Shown piece after piece: positions 52,293 through 61,437 of a stretch of 64,000 nucleotides of DNA. The stretch covers positions 62,001 through 126,000 of the forward strand of contig NZ_CAKOET010000003.1 in assembly GCF_933208495.1 (NCBI RefSeq), read 5' to 3'. A model generated the notes under the pieces. That model saw only the letters and a list, made by a program, of their open reading frames with translations, made no database searches and was not told the DNA's origin. Every line of letters starts with the position of its first letter. The first letter of the stretch is position 1. Both the position numbers and the translations under genes were made by a program. Source of the DNA: Convivina praedatoris (GTDB lineage Bacteria; Bacillota; Bacilli; Lactobacillales; Lactobacillaceae).

Positions 52293-52349
52293 TTGTAGAT
52301 TCTTCGTGAAATGTTTACAATGGAACAAGGAAGTGCTTGCAAGAGCAAG
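52293..52349 (+). promoter_or_regulatory. Promoter and leader hairpin of pyk
   Basis: TTGTAG (52293-52298), a 17-base spacer and TACAAT (52316-52321). In the leader, CTTGC (52336-52340) pairs with GCAAG (52345-52349) around AAGA. This gives pyk its own transcript, separate from dnaE. Confidence 0.55.
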
Positions 52350-52379
52350 TAACCTAGATATCAAAGGAGCTATTTACCC

Positions 52380-53801
52380 ATGAAAAAGACGAAAATCGTC
52401 TCAACGCTTGGTCCTTCATCAACTGATGTGGATACAATTGTTAAGTTAATTGAAGCCGGTGCCAATGTGTTCCGTTTCAATTTCTCCCATGGTGATCACG
52501 AAGAACACTTGGGTCGTATGAACGCAGTTGCCGAAGCTGAAAAGATTACCGGTAAGACTGTTGGTCGTTTGTTAGATACTAAGGGAGCCGAGATTCGTAC
52601 TACTGTCCAAGCTGATGGTAAGATTGAGTTTAATACTGGAGATGTTCTCCGTATCTCAATGGACGACAGCTTGCAGGGAACTAAGGAAAAGATTGCGGTT
52701 ACTTATCCAGGTCTTTACGATGATGTTAAGGTTGGCGGCCAAGTATTGTTTGATGATGGTTTGCTAGCTACAACTGTTACTGAAAAAGATGACGCAAACA
52801 AGGAATTAGTTGTTCGTGTTGAAAACCATGGTATTTTGGGTTCACGTAAGGGTGTTAATGCCCCAGGTGTTTCAATCAACTTGCCTGGTATTACTGACAA
52901 GGATGCTGATGATATCCGTTTTGGTTTGGATCATGAAATCAACTATATTGCGGCTTCATTTGTTCGTAAGCCGGAAGATATTTTGGACATCCGTGCTTTG
53001 CTAAAAGAAAAGCACATGGAACATGTACAAATCATTCCTAAGATTGAGTCACAAGAAGGTATCGATAATCTTGATGCTATCTTAGATGTTTCTGATGGTT
53101 TGATGGTTCCTCGTGGTGACATGGGTGTTGAAATTCCTGCTCAAAACGTTCCTTTGATTCAAAAGGAAATGATTCGTAAGATGAACGAGCGTGGTTTGCC
53201 AGTTATCACTGCTACTCAAATGTTGGACTCAATGGAAGAAAACCCACGTCCTACACGTGCCGAAGTTTCCGACGTTGCCAACGCTGTCTTTGATGGTACT
53301 GATGCAACAATGTTGTCAGGGGAATCAGCTAATGGTGATTACCCAGTGGAAGCCGTAGCTACTATGGCTGCTATTGATGAAAAGGCTGAGACTGCTTTAC
53401 GTGTTGATGGCCGTCACCAGTTGCTACACTTTGATGATGAGGATGCAACTGAGTCTGTTGCTGCTTCAGTTGCCCACATCGCTCAAGATGTAAATGCTAA
53501 GTTGATTGTTGTTTCAACTAAGTCAGGATATTCGGCACGTATCGTTTCTAAGTTCCGCCCAACTGCTAATATTTTGGCAGTGACGTACTCAGAACGCGTA
53601 CAACGTGGTTTAACTTTAAACTATGGTGTTGTGCCAGTTGTCTACGATGCTCCTGAAACAATTGATGAAATGCTTGAATTGTCAAAGCGTGCTGCTAAGG
53701 AACAAGGACTTGTTCAAAGTGGTGACAAGATTGTGGTTGTCGCTGGTGTACCAATGAACCAGTCTGGTACAACTAACATGTTGTCAGTACAAACAATTTA
53801 A
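52380..53801 (+). CDS. pyk: Pyruvate kinase
   Basis: Last step of glycolysis, phosphoenolpyruvate plus ADP to pyruvate plus ATP. The 473-residue enzyme has KTKIVSTLGPSS at the start, the substrate block NFSHGDHEEH (about 34-43), MVPRGDMGVEIP (about 241-252), the catalytic Lys in IIPKIESQEGIDN (about 216-228) and SGESANGDYPVEAV. It ends without the extra PEP-utiliser domain present in Bacillus. Its codon choice is clearly that of a highly expressed gene (GGT, CGT, AAG, AAC). AAAGGAG is 8 bases before the ATG, and a terminator follows. Confidence 0.97.
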   Translation: MKKTKIVSTLGPSSTDVDTIVKLIEAGANVFRFNFSHGDHEEHLGRMNAVAEAEKITGKTVGRLLDTKGAEIRTTVQADGKIEFNTGDVLRISMDDSLQGTKEKIAVTYPGLYDDVKVGGQVLFDDGLLATTVTEKDDANKELVVRVENHGILGSRKGVNAPGVSINLPGITDKDADDIRFGLDHEINYIAASFVRKPEDILDIRALLKEKHMEHVQIIPKIESQEGIDNLDAILDVSDGLMVPRGDMGVEIPAQNVPLIQKEMIRKMNERGLPVITATQMLDSMEENPRPTRAEVSDVANAVFDGTDATMLSGESANGDYPVEAVATMAAIDEKAETALRVDGRHQLLHFDDEDATESVAASVAHIAQDVNAKLIVVSTKSGYSARIVSKFRPTANILAVTYSERVQRGLTLNYGVVPVVYDAPETIDEMLELSKRAAKEQGLVQSGDKIVVVAGVPMNQSGTTNMLSVQTI

Positions 53802-53810
53802 TTGATTTTT

Positions 53811-53837
53811 AAAAACCGGTGAATAGCCGGTTTTTTT
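53811..53837 (+). terminator. Terminator after pyk
   Basis: AAAAACCGG (53811-53819) pairs with CCGGTTTTT (53827-53835), 7-nt loop, seven T residues. Confidence 0.9.
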
Positions 53838-53932
53838 ATACATATTTTTTAGAATTATCCAAGACTCAGCAAGACATTGGCGGGGTTTGTGTTAAAATTG
53901 GTAGAGTATGAATTTATTCGAGGTAACTATTT

Positions 53933-54943
53933 TTGGCAGAACAAACAAGTAAGAACTTCACCTTTGAAAATATTGAACAGCAAACCAAATTATCAGGGAC
54001 AAACGACGCCTTTTTAAAGTTAATTGAGGAAGCTTTGCCGGTTCGATTACTTAGTCGGGGAAATATGCTCGCCATTGAAGGAGAAGCAAGCGACGTGCAA
54101 TTGGCCTATCAGGTAGTGGATGCTTTAGTTACTTTAATTAAGCGTCAAATTAATATTAGTCAAGCTGATATTGCTAGTGCCACTAATATGGCCCAAAGAG
54201 GAACCTTAGAATATTTTGGTGACCTTTATACTGAGGTGTTAATTCGAGATCAAAAGGGACGCTCAGTTCGAGTTAAAAATTTTGGTCAACGACAATATGT
54301 TCAGTCGATTCAAAAAAATGATGTAACTTTTGGCATTGGTCCAGCTGGAACTGGAAAAACTTTTTTGGCCGTTGTGATGGCAATTACCGCTTTAAGACGG
54401 GGAGAAGTCGAGCGAATTATTATTACGCGACCAGCGGTTGAGGCTGGTGAATCGTTGGGATTTTTGCCGGGAGACTTAAAAGAAAAAGTCGACCCCTATA
54501 TGCGTCCCATCTACGATGCCATGAATATCTTAATTGGTAGTGAACATACCCAACGATTAGTGGAACGGGGTGTAATTGAGATTGCGCCGCTGGCCTACAT
54601 GCGTGGTCGGACTCTGGATGATGCCTTTATTATCCTTGATGAAGCCCAAAATACGACTAATCAACAAATGAAAATGTTCTTAACACGATTAGGATTTAGT
54701 TCGAAAATGATTGTGAATGGAGATATTTCACAAATTGATTTACCGCGTGGGGCTAAGTCGGGCTTGATTGCGGCTCAAAGAATTCTAAAAAATATAGATC
54801 ATATTAGTTTTATTAATTTTAGTAGTGCTGATGTTGTACGGCATCCTGTCGTTGGTCAAATTGTCAATGCATATGAAGCGGCTGATAACCGATTAGCTGA
54901 ATTGAAGAAGGAGCAAACTCGAGATGGACTTAGCCATAATTGA
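53933..54943 (+). CDS. phoH: PhoH-like ATPase
   Basis: A 336-residue P-loop ATPase of the PhoH/YbeZ family that, with YbeY, works in rRNA and ribosome maintenance. It has an N-terminal KH-like region (about 30-90), Walker A GIGPAGTGKTFLA (about 136-148), RPAVEAGESLGFLPGDLKEKVDPYMRPIYDA (about 171-201) and the Walker B-type IILDEAQNTT (about 234-243). The start is TTG at 53933, 9 bases after GAGG. It overlaps ybeY by 20 bases, as is usual for this pair. Confidence 0.93.
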   Translation: MAEQTSKNFTFENIEQQTKLSGTNDAFLKLIEEALPVRLLSRGNMLAIEGEASDVQLAYQVVDALVTLIKRQINISQADIASATNMAQRGTLEYFGDLYTEVLIRDQKGRSVRVKNFGQRQYVQSIQKNDVTFGIGPAGTGKTFLAVVMAITALRRGEVERIIITRPAVEAGESLGFLPGDLKEKVDPYMRPIYDAMNILIGSEHTQRLVERGVIEIAPLAYMRGRTLDDAFIILDEAQNTTNQQMKMFLTRLGFSSKMIVNGDISQIDLPRGAKSGLIAAQRILKNIDHISFINFSSADVVRHPVVGQIVNAYEAADNRLAELKKEQTRDGLSHN

Positions 54944-55406
54944 TCAAAGTCAGCCTGGTGTAAGCCAGTACCATCGTGATTTAGTAAAATGTGTCTTGGA
55001 ATATGCGGGACAATACATGAAATTACCTGATAATACTGAGATGTCAGTGACCTTTATGAATAACGAGGAAATTCATCGTTATAATCGAGAATACCGAAAT
55101 ATTGATAAGCCCACGGACGTGATTAGTTTTGCGATTGAAGATGATGACGATGATTTTCCCTTGCTTCCTGATGAAGAAATGGGTGAAGATTTAGCTAAAA
55201 ATATTGGGGATATTCTAGTTTCAGTTGATATTATTGCGCAACAGGCTGAGTATTTAGGACATAGTTTTGAAAGAGAATTAGGCTTTTTAGTTGTCCATGG
55301 TTTCTTGCATCTCAATGGTTATGACCACATGTTAGGGGATGCCGAAGAAAAGGAAATGTTTGATCTACAAAGGAATATTTTGGATAGCTATGGTCTCAGA
55401 AGATAA
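54924..55406 (+). CDS. ybeY: Endoribonuclease YbeY
   Basis: Zn-dependent RNase for 16S rRNA 3' maturation and ribosome quality control. The 160-residue product has the signature HGFLHLNGYDH (about 131-141) with three Zn His, and an acidic NREYRNIDKPTDVISFAIEDDDDDFP region (about 53-78). AAGGAG is 13-18 bases before the ATG, within phoH. Its end overlaps the start of the first dgkA by 17 bases. Confidence 0.95.
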   Translation: MDLAIIDQSQPGVSQYHRDLVKCVLEYAGQYMKLPDNTEMSVTFMNNEEIHRYNREYRNIDKPTDVISFAIEDDDDDFPLLPDEEMGEDLAKNIGDILVSVDIIAQQAEYLGHSFERELGFLVVHGFLHLNGYDHMLGDAEEKEMFDLQRNILDSYGLRR

Positions 55407-55797
55407 AGACAAACAACCGCAAGTTACCCGTAATCGTAATTTTGCTATGGCTTTAAAAAATGCCTTGCATGGTATTTTGGTAGTGGTATTACGGGAACGT
55501 AATATGCGGATTCATATTATTTCGGCCTTTATGATTTTATTGGCTGGACTTTACTGTGGTTTACGGCGATCGGATTGGCTTTGGGTTACGATTGGGGTTT
55601 TTCTGGTTATTTATAGTGAATTTTTAAATACGATTGTTGAATCGATTGTCGACTTGATAGTTGGTCGCCGTTACCATGTTTTAGCCGGTTTAGCCAAAGA
55701 TTTGGCCGCTGGGTTAGTTCTAGCTGCAGTAGGTGTTGAAATGATTATTCTATTAATCATTTTTGAACCGTATGTATATCGTTTGCTTTGGCACTAA
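55390..55797 (+). CDS. Undecaprenol/diacylglycerol kinase DgkA, copy 1
   Basis: A 135-residue three-helix membrane kinase that phosphorylates undecaprenol or diacylglycerol. Conserved residues include the Glu of LRERNMRIHI (about 37-46) and the SEFLNTIVESIVDLI catalytic block (about 76-90), with AGLAKDLAAGLVL on the last helix. The start at 55390 lies inside ybeY, with only a distant AAAGGA, so it depends on coupling. A second, divergent copy follows after 39 bases. Which lipid each uses is not clear from sequence. Confidence 0.88.
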   Translation: MVSEDKDKQPQVTRNRNFAMALKNALHGILVVVLRERNMRIHIISAFMILLAGLYCGLRRSDWLWVTIGVFLVIYSEFLNTIVESIVDLIVGRRYHVLAGLAKDLAAGLVLAAVGVEMIILLIIFEPYVYRLLWH

Positions 55798-55836
55798 AAA
55801 TAAGAAAAGTTGAATTATAAAGGAGTATGCAAGAGT

Positions 55837-56274
55837 ATGGCATCCAAAGAGACTAACGGGGATCCCCGCGTATCTCGTAATATTAATTTTGGGCGAGCGT
55901 TAAAGACCGCGCTACACGGAATTGGTTCGGTTATTAAAAATGAACGGGCAATGCGTTTACATTTATTTTGTGCCACGGTCTTTATTTTAGCTGGCATTTA
56001 CCTTGGCCTTTCTCGTTCAGAGTGGATTTGGCTGATTATCGTTATTTTTTGGGTTTTTTATTGTGAATTTTTAAATACAGCAATTGAATTAATTGTCGAT
56101 TTGATTGTTGAGAAGAAATATCATCCGATTGCTGGTTTAGCTAAAGATGTGGGTGGTGGGATTGTCGATTTGGCGATGTTCATGGGCTTGATTGTCGTTG
56201 CTTTTATTTTCCAACCTCATATCTGGCATCAATTAGGTTGGAGTACCCAGTTAGTCGCTACTTTGTTGTATTAA
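55837..56274 (+). CDS. Undecaprenol/diacylglycerol kinase DgkA, copy 2
   Basis: A 145-residue paralogue of the preceding gene, alike in the N-terminal RNINFGRALKTALHGI and in the catalytic block CEFLNTAIELIVDLIVEKKYHPIAGLAKDVGGG. The AKD-x-AAG motif reads KDVGGG here against KDLAAG in copy 1, and the C-terminal tail is longer. The start at 55837 has AAAGGAG 11 bases upstream. The two copies look like an old duplication followed by divergence; the closeness of the block to UdpK suggests this copy may be the undecaprenol kinase. era follows. Confidence 0.87.
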   Translation: MASKETNGDPRVSRNINFGRALKTALHGIGSVIKNERAMRLHLFCATVFILAGIYLGLSRSEWIWLIIVIFWVFYCEFLNTAIELIVDLIVEKKYHPIAGLAKDVGGGIVDLAMFMGLIVVAFIFQPHIWHQLGWSTQLVATLLY

Positions 56275-56290
56275 TTGAAAGGTAAATTGT

Positions 56291-57202
56291 ATGGTTAAAG
56301 AAGGTTTTAAGTCTGGTTTTGTGGCGATTATCGGTCGTCCTAATGTAGGAAAATCAACCCTTTTAAATCGGATTGTTGGTGAAAAAATTGCCATTATGTC
56401 TGATAAAGCACAAACAACGCGTAACAAAATTCAAGGAATCTACACGACTGATGACGCTCAGGTTGTTTTCATTGATACACCGGGCGTTCATAAGCCGCAA
56501 AATTCTTTAGGGGATTTTATGGTGAAATCAGCGTTTTCAGCTTTGCATGAAGCTGATGCCATTTGGTTTGTGGTTGATGCTAGTAAAGAGCGTGGTCGTG
56601 GTGATAATTTTATTATTGAGCGCTTAAAAGAAGTGAAATCAACACCGATTTACCTGATTATTAATAAGATTGATTTGCTTCCAAAAGATCAGTTATTTGA
56701 AGTAATTAATTCTTATCAAGAGGATGCACCGCAATGGGCTGAAGTCTTTCCAATTTCAGCCACCGAAGGCGATAATGTTCCTGAATTATTAGAGGGAGTC
56801 ATTGATCAGCTAGAAGAAGGACCACAATACTTTGATTCCGATCAGTTAACGGATCATCCCGAACGGTTTATTATTAGTGAATTAATTCGTGAAAAGGTAT
56901 TGCAGTTGACTCAGCAGGAAGTACCACATTCTGTTGCTGTGGTGATTGATCAAATTGAACAAGAAGAGGGCGATAAAGTTCACATTCAAGCTTCTATTAT
57001 TGTTGAGCGGCCGACCCAAAAGAATATTGTGATTGGTAAACAGGGTCAGATGATCAAACAGATTGGTATTCGAGCTCGTAAAGATATTGAACGATTATTA
57101 GGTAGTAAGGTCTTTTTGGAAACATGGGTTAAGGTTGAGCCACGTTGGCGTGATCGACCTCAAGCATTGCAATCTATGGGATATCGACCAGAGGACTATT
57201 AA
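56291..57202 (+). CDS. era: GTPase Era
   Basis: Essential GTPase that helps 30S subunit assembly by binding 16S rRNA. The 303-residue protein has G1 GRPNVGKST (about 15-23), G3 DTPG (about 61-64), G4 NKID (about 123-126) and a C-terminal KH domain with [28 protein letters not shown] (about 248-275). AAAGG lies before the ATG. The order ybeY-dgkA-era-recO is the Firmicute norm, apart from the second dgkA. Confidence 0.97.
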   Translation: MVKEGFKSGFVAIIGRPNVGKSTLLNRIVGEKIAIMSDKAQTTRNKIQGIYTTDDAQVVFIDTPGVHKPQNSLGDFMVKSAFSALHEADAIWFVVDASKERGRGDNFIIERLKEVKSTPIYLIINKIDLLPKDQLFEVINSYQEDAPQWAEVFPISATEGDNVPELLEGVIDQLEEGPQYFDSDQLTDHPERFIISELIREKVLQLTQQEVPHSVAVVIDQIEQEEGDKVHIQASIIVERPTQKNIVIGKQGQMIKQIGIRARKDIERLLGSKVFLETWVKVEPRWRDRPQALQSMGYRPEDY

Positions 57203-57231
57203 TCTGACAGCCTAGAGGTGGAGTAGGCTAA

Positions 57232-58020
57232 ATGGCAATTATTCAAGGGATTATTTTATATACTCGTCCATACAAAGAACGGGACCTATTGGTGCGCATG
57301 CTAACTGAAAAGGCTGGTTTGCGGACTTTTTTTGCACGTGGGGCTAAAAAAAATAACTCCTCTTTAGCGGCTGCTACCCAACCCTACACAAAATTTACTT
57401 TTGATGGTCAATTACCAAAAAATAATCAAGGATTAGGCTTTATTAACAGTGTTCAGGGTAGTACTTCTTATCGTCACATTACCGAAGACATCGGGATTAG
57501 TGCCTATGTGGCCCTAATCGTTAAGTTAATTGATGCCAGTTTTGAAGAAGGTATACCATTGCCAGATTGGTATCAAGAATTAACAGTAGCCTTAGAAAAA
57601 CTTAATGATGGTTTAGATCCGCAAACTATAGCTAATATTTTTGAAATTAAGTTATTAACGCCCTTGGGAGTCGAACCCAACTGGCGGGCTGATCCCTTGG
57701 ATGGTCAGATAACGGGGGTTTTTGATTATTCTGAAAAATATAATGGAATTATCGGTCAAAATCACTTTAATTTAGATGATAACCGGCTACATTTGGATCA
57801 GAAAACTATCTATTATTTACGTCAGTTTAGCCAAATCAACCTAGCTAAAGTTCATGCCATTAAGATCTCTCCGGGGACTAAAAGAAGCTTACAGCGGGTG
57901 ATTGATTATATCTATGAAAAGCAAGTTGGTCTGGTTCCGAGGGAAAAACATTTTATTCAGCAAATGGCTACTTGGCAGGTAGCAGCACAAAAATTAGCAC
58001 AGCAAAGGAAACAACAATGA
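57232..58020 (+). CDS. recO: DNA repair protein RecO
   Basis: Loads RecA on single-stranded DNA with RecR. The 262-residue product starts with an OB fold (IIQGIILYTRPYKERDLLVRMLTEKAGLRTFFARGAKK, about 3-40), followed by a helical domain. The four-Cys zinc finger seen in many RecO proteins is absent here (only the PLGVEPNW remnant near the usual place). AGAGGTGGAG precedes the ATG. It overlaps the asparaginase gene by four bases. Confidence 0.93.
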   Translation: MAIIQGIILYTRPYKERDLLVRMLTEKAGLRTFFARGAKKNNSSLAAATQPYTKFTFDGQLPKNNQGLGFINSVQGSTSYRHITEDIGISAYVALIVKLIDASFEEGIPLPDWYQELTVALEKLNDGLDPQTIANIFEIKLLTPLGVEPNWRADPLDGQITGVFDYSEKYNGIIGQNHFNLDDNRLHLDQKTIYYLRQFSQINLAKVHAIKISPGTKRSLQRVIDYIYEKQVGLVPREKHFIQQMATWQVAAQKLAQQRKQQ

Positions 58021-58979
58021 AAAAGATTTTGGTACTACATACGGGCGGTACGATTGCCATGCACGCTGATGCCACTGGTGATGTCCAACCAGATGAAATT
58101 AATCCACTGAATGCCGTACAAATTGAATTACCAGAAGTCAAGCTTCAAGTTGAAAATATTTTTAATATTCCTAGTGAGCATATTGGTCCCATTCATATGC
58201 TACAAATTCAACAACGGATTTTAGCTGCTGGTAATGATTTTGATGGAGTGGTGGTCACTCATGGTACGGACACGCTGGAGGAAACGTCTTTTTTCTTAGA
58301 TAGTACGTTAAATGTTGATTTTCCAATTGTGATGACGGGCGCCATGCGATCATCAAATGAACTTGGTGCGGATGGGTTATATAATTATCAGTCAGCCATT
58401 CGAGTGGCTATTGATGATCAGTCGGCTAACCGAGGGGTCATGGTAGTAATGAATGATGAAATCCATGCTGCTCGGTTTGTCACCAAGACGCATACGACTA
58501 ATGTGGCAACTTTTGCTTCACCGATTAGTGGTGTGATGGGAATTATTACTAAGCGTCGGATTATTTATTTATATGAACTACCAGCCCATACTATTTATCC
58601 GATTAGTATGGTGAATAAGGATATCCCAGTCATTAAAGCCTACGCTGGTATGGACGGAAAATTATTAGAATTACTGGCGGCTACTAATGTTGACGGCATT
58701 ATCATTGAAGCGTTGGGCGCTGGTAATTTAGGAGAAAATGCAGCTCGGGGAGTGGGCTATTTACTATCACGTAATATTCCAGTCGTGATTGTTTCCCGTA
58801 GTTTCAAGGGCATTGCTGAACCCGTCTACGATTACTTAGGTGGTGGTGTTCAATTAGAACGGGCGGGAGCGATTTTTGCTTCTAGTGTTAATGGGCAAAA
58901 AGCTCGATTGAAATTGTTGATTGGTTTGGAAAATAATCTTAGTCCACAAGAACTAAATAAATATTTACAGGAATTTTAA
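58017..58979 (+). CDS. ansA: L-asparaginase, cytosolic type
   Basis: Hydrolyses asparagine to aspartate and ammonia. The 320-residue enzyme opens with LVLHTGGTIAM (catalytic Thr12, about 5-15), has the second catalytic block VVTHGTDTLEETSFFLD (about 77-93) with the Thr-Asp pair, and VMTGAMRSSNELGADG. There is no signal peptide, so it is the cytoplasmic form. The ATG at 58017 overlaps recO (ATGA) and follows AAAGGAA. The aspartate product could supply the aspartate kinase encoded next on the other strand. A strong terminator follows. Confidence 0.92.
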   Translation: MKKILVLHTGGTIAMHADATGDVQPDEINPLNAVQIELPEVKLQVENIFNIPSEHIGPIHMLQIQQRILAAGNDFDGVVVTHGTDTLEETSFFLDSTLNVDFPIVMTGAMRSSNELGADGLYNYQSAIRVAIDDQSANRGVMVVMNDEIHAARFVTKTHTTNVATFASPISGVMGIITKRRIIYLYELPAHTIYPISMVNKDIPVIKAYAGMDGKLLELLAATNVDGIIIEALGAGNLGENAARGVGYLLSRNIPVVIVSRSFKGIAEPVYDYLGGGVQLERAGAIFASSVNGQKARLKLLIGLENNLSPQELNKYLQEF

Positions 58980-58980
58980 A

Positions 58981-59011
58981 AGCGCGAGTCCGTCGAGACT
59001 CGCGCTTTTTT
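58981..59011 (+). terminator. Bidirectional terminator between asparaginase and aspartate kinase
   Basis: AGCGCGAGTC (58981-58990) pairs perfectly with GACTCGCGCT (58997-59006), 6-nt loop, then T5; the A run on the other side serves the reverse gene. Confidence 0.92.
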
Positions 59012-60359
59012 ACTGAAATAAATTGTGATAGATTGCTTGAACGGCTTCTGCGGCAAGTTCGGGTTGAATACCCAGCATAATGGAAATTTCGCTGGCTCCT
59101 TGGTTGACCATTTGTAAACTGATGCCAGCTTCCTTCAATGGGGTGACGATATCAGTCATGGCACCAACACGATTTCGCATTCCTTCCCCGACAATCATAA
59201 TAATGCCATAATTGGGAATCCATTTTAGTTCATCTGGCTGAATTTGTTCTTGAATGGCGGCCAGTACATGGTCAATCTGTTCTTGATTAGTTAGCGATTT
59301 ATCAAGAATAATTGTTAAATCATCAATTCCAGAAGGCATATGTTCATAGGAAAGGCCATACTGGCTCAAGATTTCTAAAATTTGCCGGGTAAAGTCTTTG
59401 TTTAAGAGATAGCGGTGTAAATAAATGGCAGCAAAGCGATTGGAATTAGCAATACCAGTCACTGGCCGTGTATTTTGAATAGCCTGCCGCGGTAATATCA
59501 TGGTACCGGGATCATCTGGTCGGTTAGTATTTTTAATATTAATCGGAATTTGGCCTTGAATGGCTGGAATAATTGCCTCATCATGAAAAACAGCAAAACC
59601 AGCATAAGAAAGTTCTCGCATTTCATCATAGGTCATTTGAGCAATGGCTTGGGGATGATCAACTAATTTAGGGTTAGCCGCGTATATGGCGCTAACATCC
59701 GTGAAGTTTTCATAAAGATCAGCTTGGAAGGCGCGAGCCATGATAGCCCCAGTAATATCAGAACCTCCTCGGGAAAAAGTGGCCATATCACCATTGGTGG
59801 TATAGCCAAAAAATCCAGGAACAATTAAACGTTCCCCGACTGCTAGTTCAAATTCAGCCATGGTCTGGTATGAATCTTCTAGTAGGGTGGCATTACGAGG
59901 GTGGTCATCAACTAAAAATCCAAGTGTTTTAGGATCAACGAAACGGGCTGGTAGACCTTGATGCGTAAAAGCTTTCGCAATTAACTGTGCATTGAGGTAT
60001 TCACCGTGGGCACAAAAAGCCGCGAACAGATAGTCAAAAGAGCGATAGTGTTTTTGCGCTAAATGGTCAATTTGTTGGTCAATATCGGTTAAATCAATCT
60101 CAGTTAGTTCAAAATATTTACCGATTTCGTGGTAACGACTTTTAATTTGTTGGACGATATCACGATAATCACGATCAGTAATAACGGCTCGGGCATACTC
60201 AATTAGTAGATCTGTAACCTTAGTGTCGTCTTCTTGTCGCTTGCCGGGGGCCGAAACGACGATAATCTGGCGCTGAGGGTCAGCTGATACAATTTCAAAT
60301 ACTCGTTTTAATTGGGGACCATCGGCTAGGGATGAACCACCAAATTTGGCAACTTTCAT
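59010..60359 (-). CDS. Aspartate kinase
   Basis: Phosphorylates aspartate, the entry to Lys, Thr and Met synthesis. The 449-residue product starts VAKFGGSSLADG (nucleotide site), has the substrate/ATP block TFSRGGSDITGA (about 195-206) and two C-terminal ACT domains (about 300-445), which usually bind Lys or Thr for feedback. It resembles single-polypeptide aspartokinase III. It is separated from thrB by 3 bases on the same strand, pointing to use for threonine. No homoserine dehydrogenase gene is next to them. AAGGAGT precedes the ATG inside the thrB end. Confidence 0.93.
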   Translation of the reverse strand: MKVAKFGGSSLADGPQLKRVFEIVSADPQRQIIVVSAPGKRQEDDTKVTDLLIEYARAVITDRDYRDIVQQIKSRYHEIGKYFELTEIDLTDIDQQIDHLAQKHYRSFDYLFAAFCAHGEYLNAQLIAKAFTHQGLPARFVDPKTLGFLVDDHPRNATLLEDSYQTMAEFELAVGERLIVPGFFGYTTNGDMATFSRGGSDITGAIMARAFQADLYENFTDVSAIYAANPKLVDHPQAIAQMTYDEMRELSYAGFAVFHDEAIIPAIQGQIPINIKNTNRPDDPGTMILPRQAIQNTRPVTGIANSNRFAAIYLHRYLLNKDFTRQILEILSQYGLSYEHMPSGIDDLTIILDKSLTNQEQIDHVLAAIQEQIQPDELKWIPNYGIIMIVGEGMRNRVGAMTDIVTPLKEAGISLQMVNQGASEISIMLGIQPELAAEAVQAIYHNLFQ

Positions 60360-60362
60360 GAT

Positions 60363-61244
60363 TTACTCCTTAGGTTGGATTACCAGACCGTTAAAATCGG
60401 GCTCTAAGGCCACAATTTCACCTGGTAAATCTAATGCTTGTAGTCTTGTGATTAACGCTTGTGCCTGCTGGCCGGTTGTTAGGGTCACCGTTGTCGGACC
60501 AGCTCCAGAAAGATAAGTACCATAAATACCTAGTGCATGTGCTATTTGGCGAATTTTGGCTAAATGGGGGACTAAATCAGCTCGCGCTTGTTCATGAAAC
60601 TCATCGGCTTCCATTAGGCGCCGGGCTTGCTCGATATTACCGGCCTGCCAGCTGGCAATCATAACATTAGCGACGGCACTAGCGGCTACGGCTTGTGGTA
60701 GTGCTAATTCGGTAGCTAAAGCGGCTCGAGCATCCGCAGTTTTTAAAGGGTAGTTGGGAATAAAGGTGACCAATTTGAAATCTTCGGGGAATGTTAAAGG
60801 TGCTTGGTAGACATTTTTTTGGTCATAATACGCCGCTACGCCGCCGCCTAAAAGGGCCGGTGCAACATTGTCTGGATGCCCTTCTAGCTGGGTAGCAACT
60901 AATAGCATGTCAGATGGACTGAGTGCTAACTGACCTAACTCATTAGCTAAAGCAATACCGGCTAAGATGGCCGATGAAGAAGAACCTAAACCACGTGCTA
61001 GCGGAATATCTGAACTGACTATTAAATGGTGGGCTGGTAAGTTAAGGGCTAGTTTTTGAGCAATTTGGACAATTAAATTATTGTGATTATGAGGAACGCT
61101 ATCGCCGAAAGGATGATCCACCACCCATTTAGAGGTGGGCTCCAAGACTTGGACTCTTAGATAACGACTAACAGCTAGGCCTAATGAGTCAAAACCAGGT
61201 CCTAAATTAGCACTACTAGCTGGTACTTGAATGGTAAATTGCAA
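60363..61244 (-). CDS. thrB: Homoserine kinase
   Basis: GHMP kinase that phosphorylates homoserine for threonine synthesis. The 293-residue protein opens FTIQVPASSANLGPGFDSLGLAVS, has the phosphate loop PLARGLGSSSSAILAG (about 81-96), GHPDNVAPALLGG and a C-terminal LSGAGPTTVTL. All are as expected. The start is TTG at 61244, 7 bases after GAGGA on the reverse strand. It leads the reverse operon thrB-aspartate kinase, divergent from thrC. Confidence 0.95.
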   Translation of the reverse strand: MQFTIQVPASSANLGPGFDSLGLAVSRYLRVQVLEPTSKWVVDHPFGDSVPHNHNNLIVQIAQKLALNLPAHHLIVSSDIPLARGLGSSSSAILAGIALANELGQLALSPSDMLLVATQLEGHPDNVAPALLGGGVAAYYDQKNVYQAPLTFPEDFKLVTFIPNYPLKTADARAALATELALPQAVAASAVANVMIASWQAGNIEQARRLMEADEFHEQARADLVPHLAKIRQIAHALGIYGTYLSGAGPTTVTLTTGQQAQALITRLQALDLPGEIVALEPDFNGLVIQPKE

Positions 61245-61335
61245 GTTTATATCCTCACTTTTTCATAAATTTAATTGATATTTGTTTTTACTTTAATAAA
61301 GAGCACTAGTAAATATAAATAAAAAATTTATTTAT

Positions 61336-61398
61336 GGTATACTCATTAATTTTTAACTCTATCACATCCCTCATAAAAACAAAATACTTTGTTATAAT
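61336..61398 (+). promoter_or_regulatory. Two extended -10 promoters ahead of thrC
   Basis: TGGTATACT (61335-61343) and TGTTATAAT (61390-61398) are both extended -10 boxes with weak -35 regions. The 193-base divergent region to thrB is AT rich, and I see no T-box or leader peptide in it. Confidence 0.5.
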
Positions 61399-61437
61399 TA
61401 GACTTAACCCTGTAGGACTTGAAAAGGAGAAATGCTA

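Noticed and set aside
53908-53952. Short ORF overlapping the phoH start
   Set aside because: A 14-codon frame (MNLFEVTIFGRTNK) has no ribosome binding site of its own and looks like chance.
61245-61437. Attenuator or T-box ahead of thrC
   Set aside because: The region is AT-rich with promoter-like boxes but shows no hairpin with T tract and no Thr-rich short ORF.
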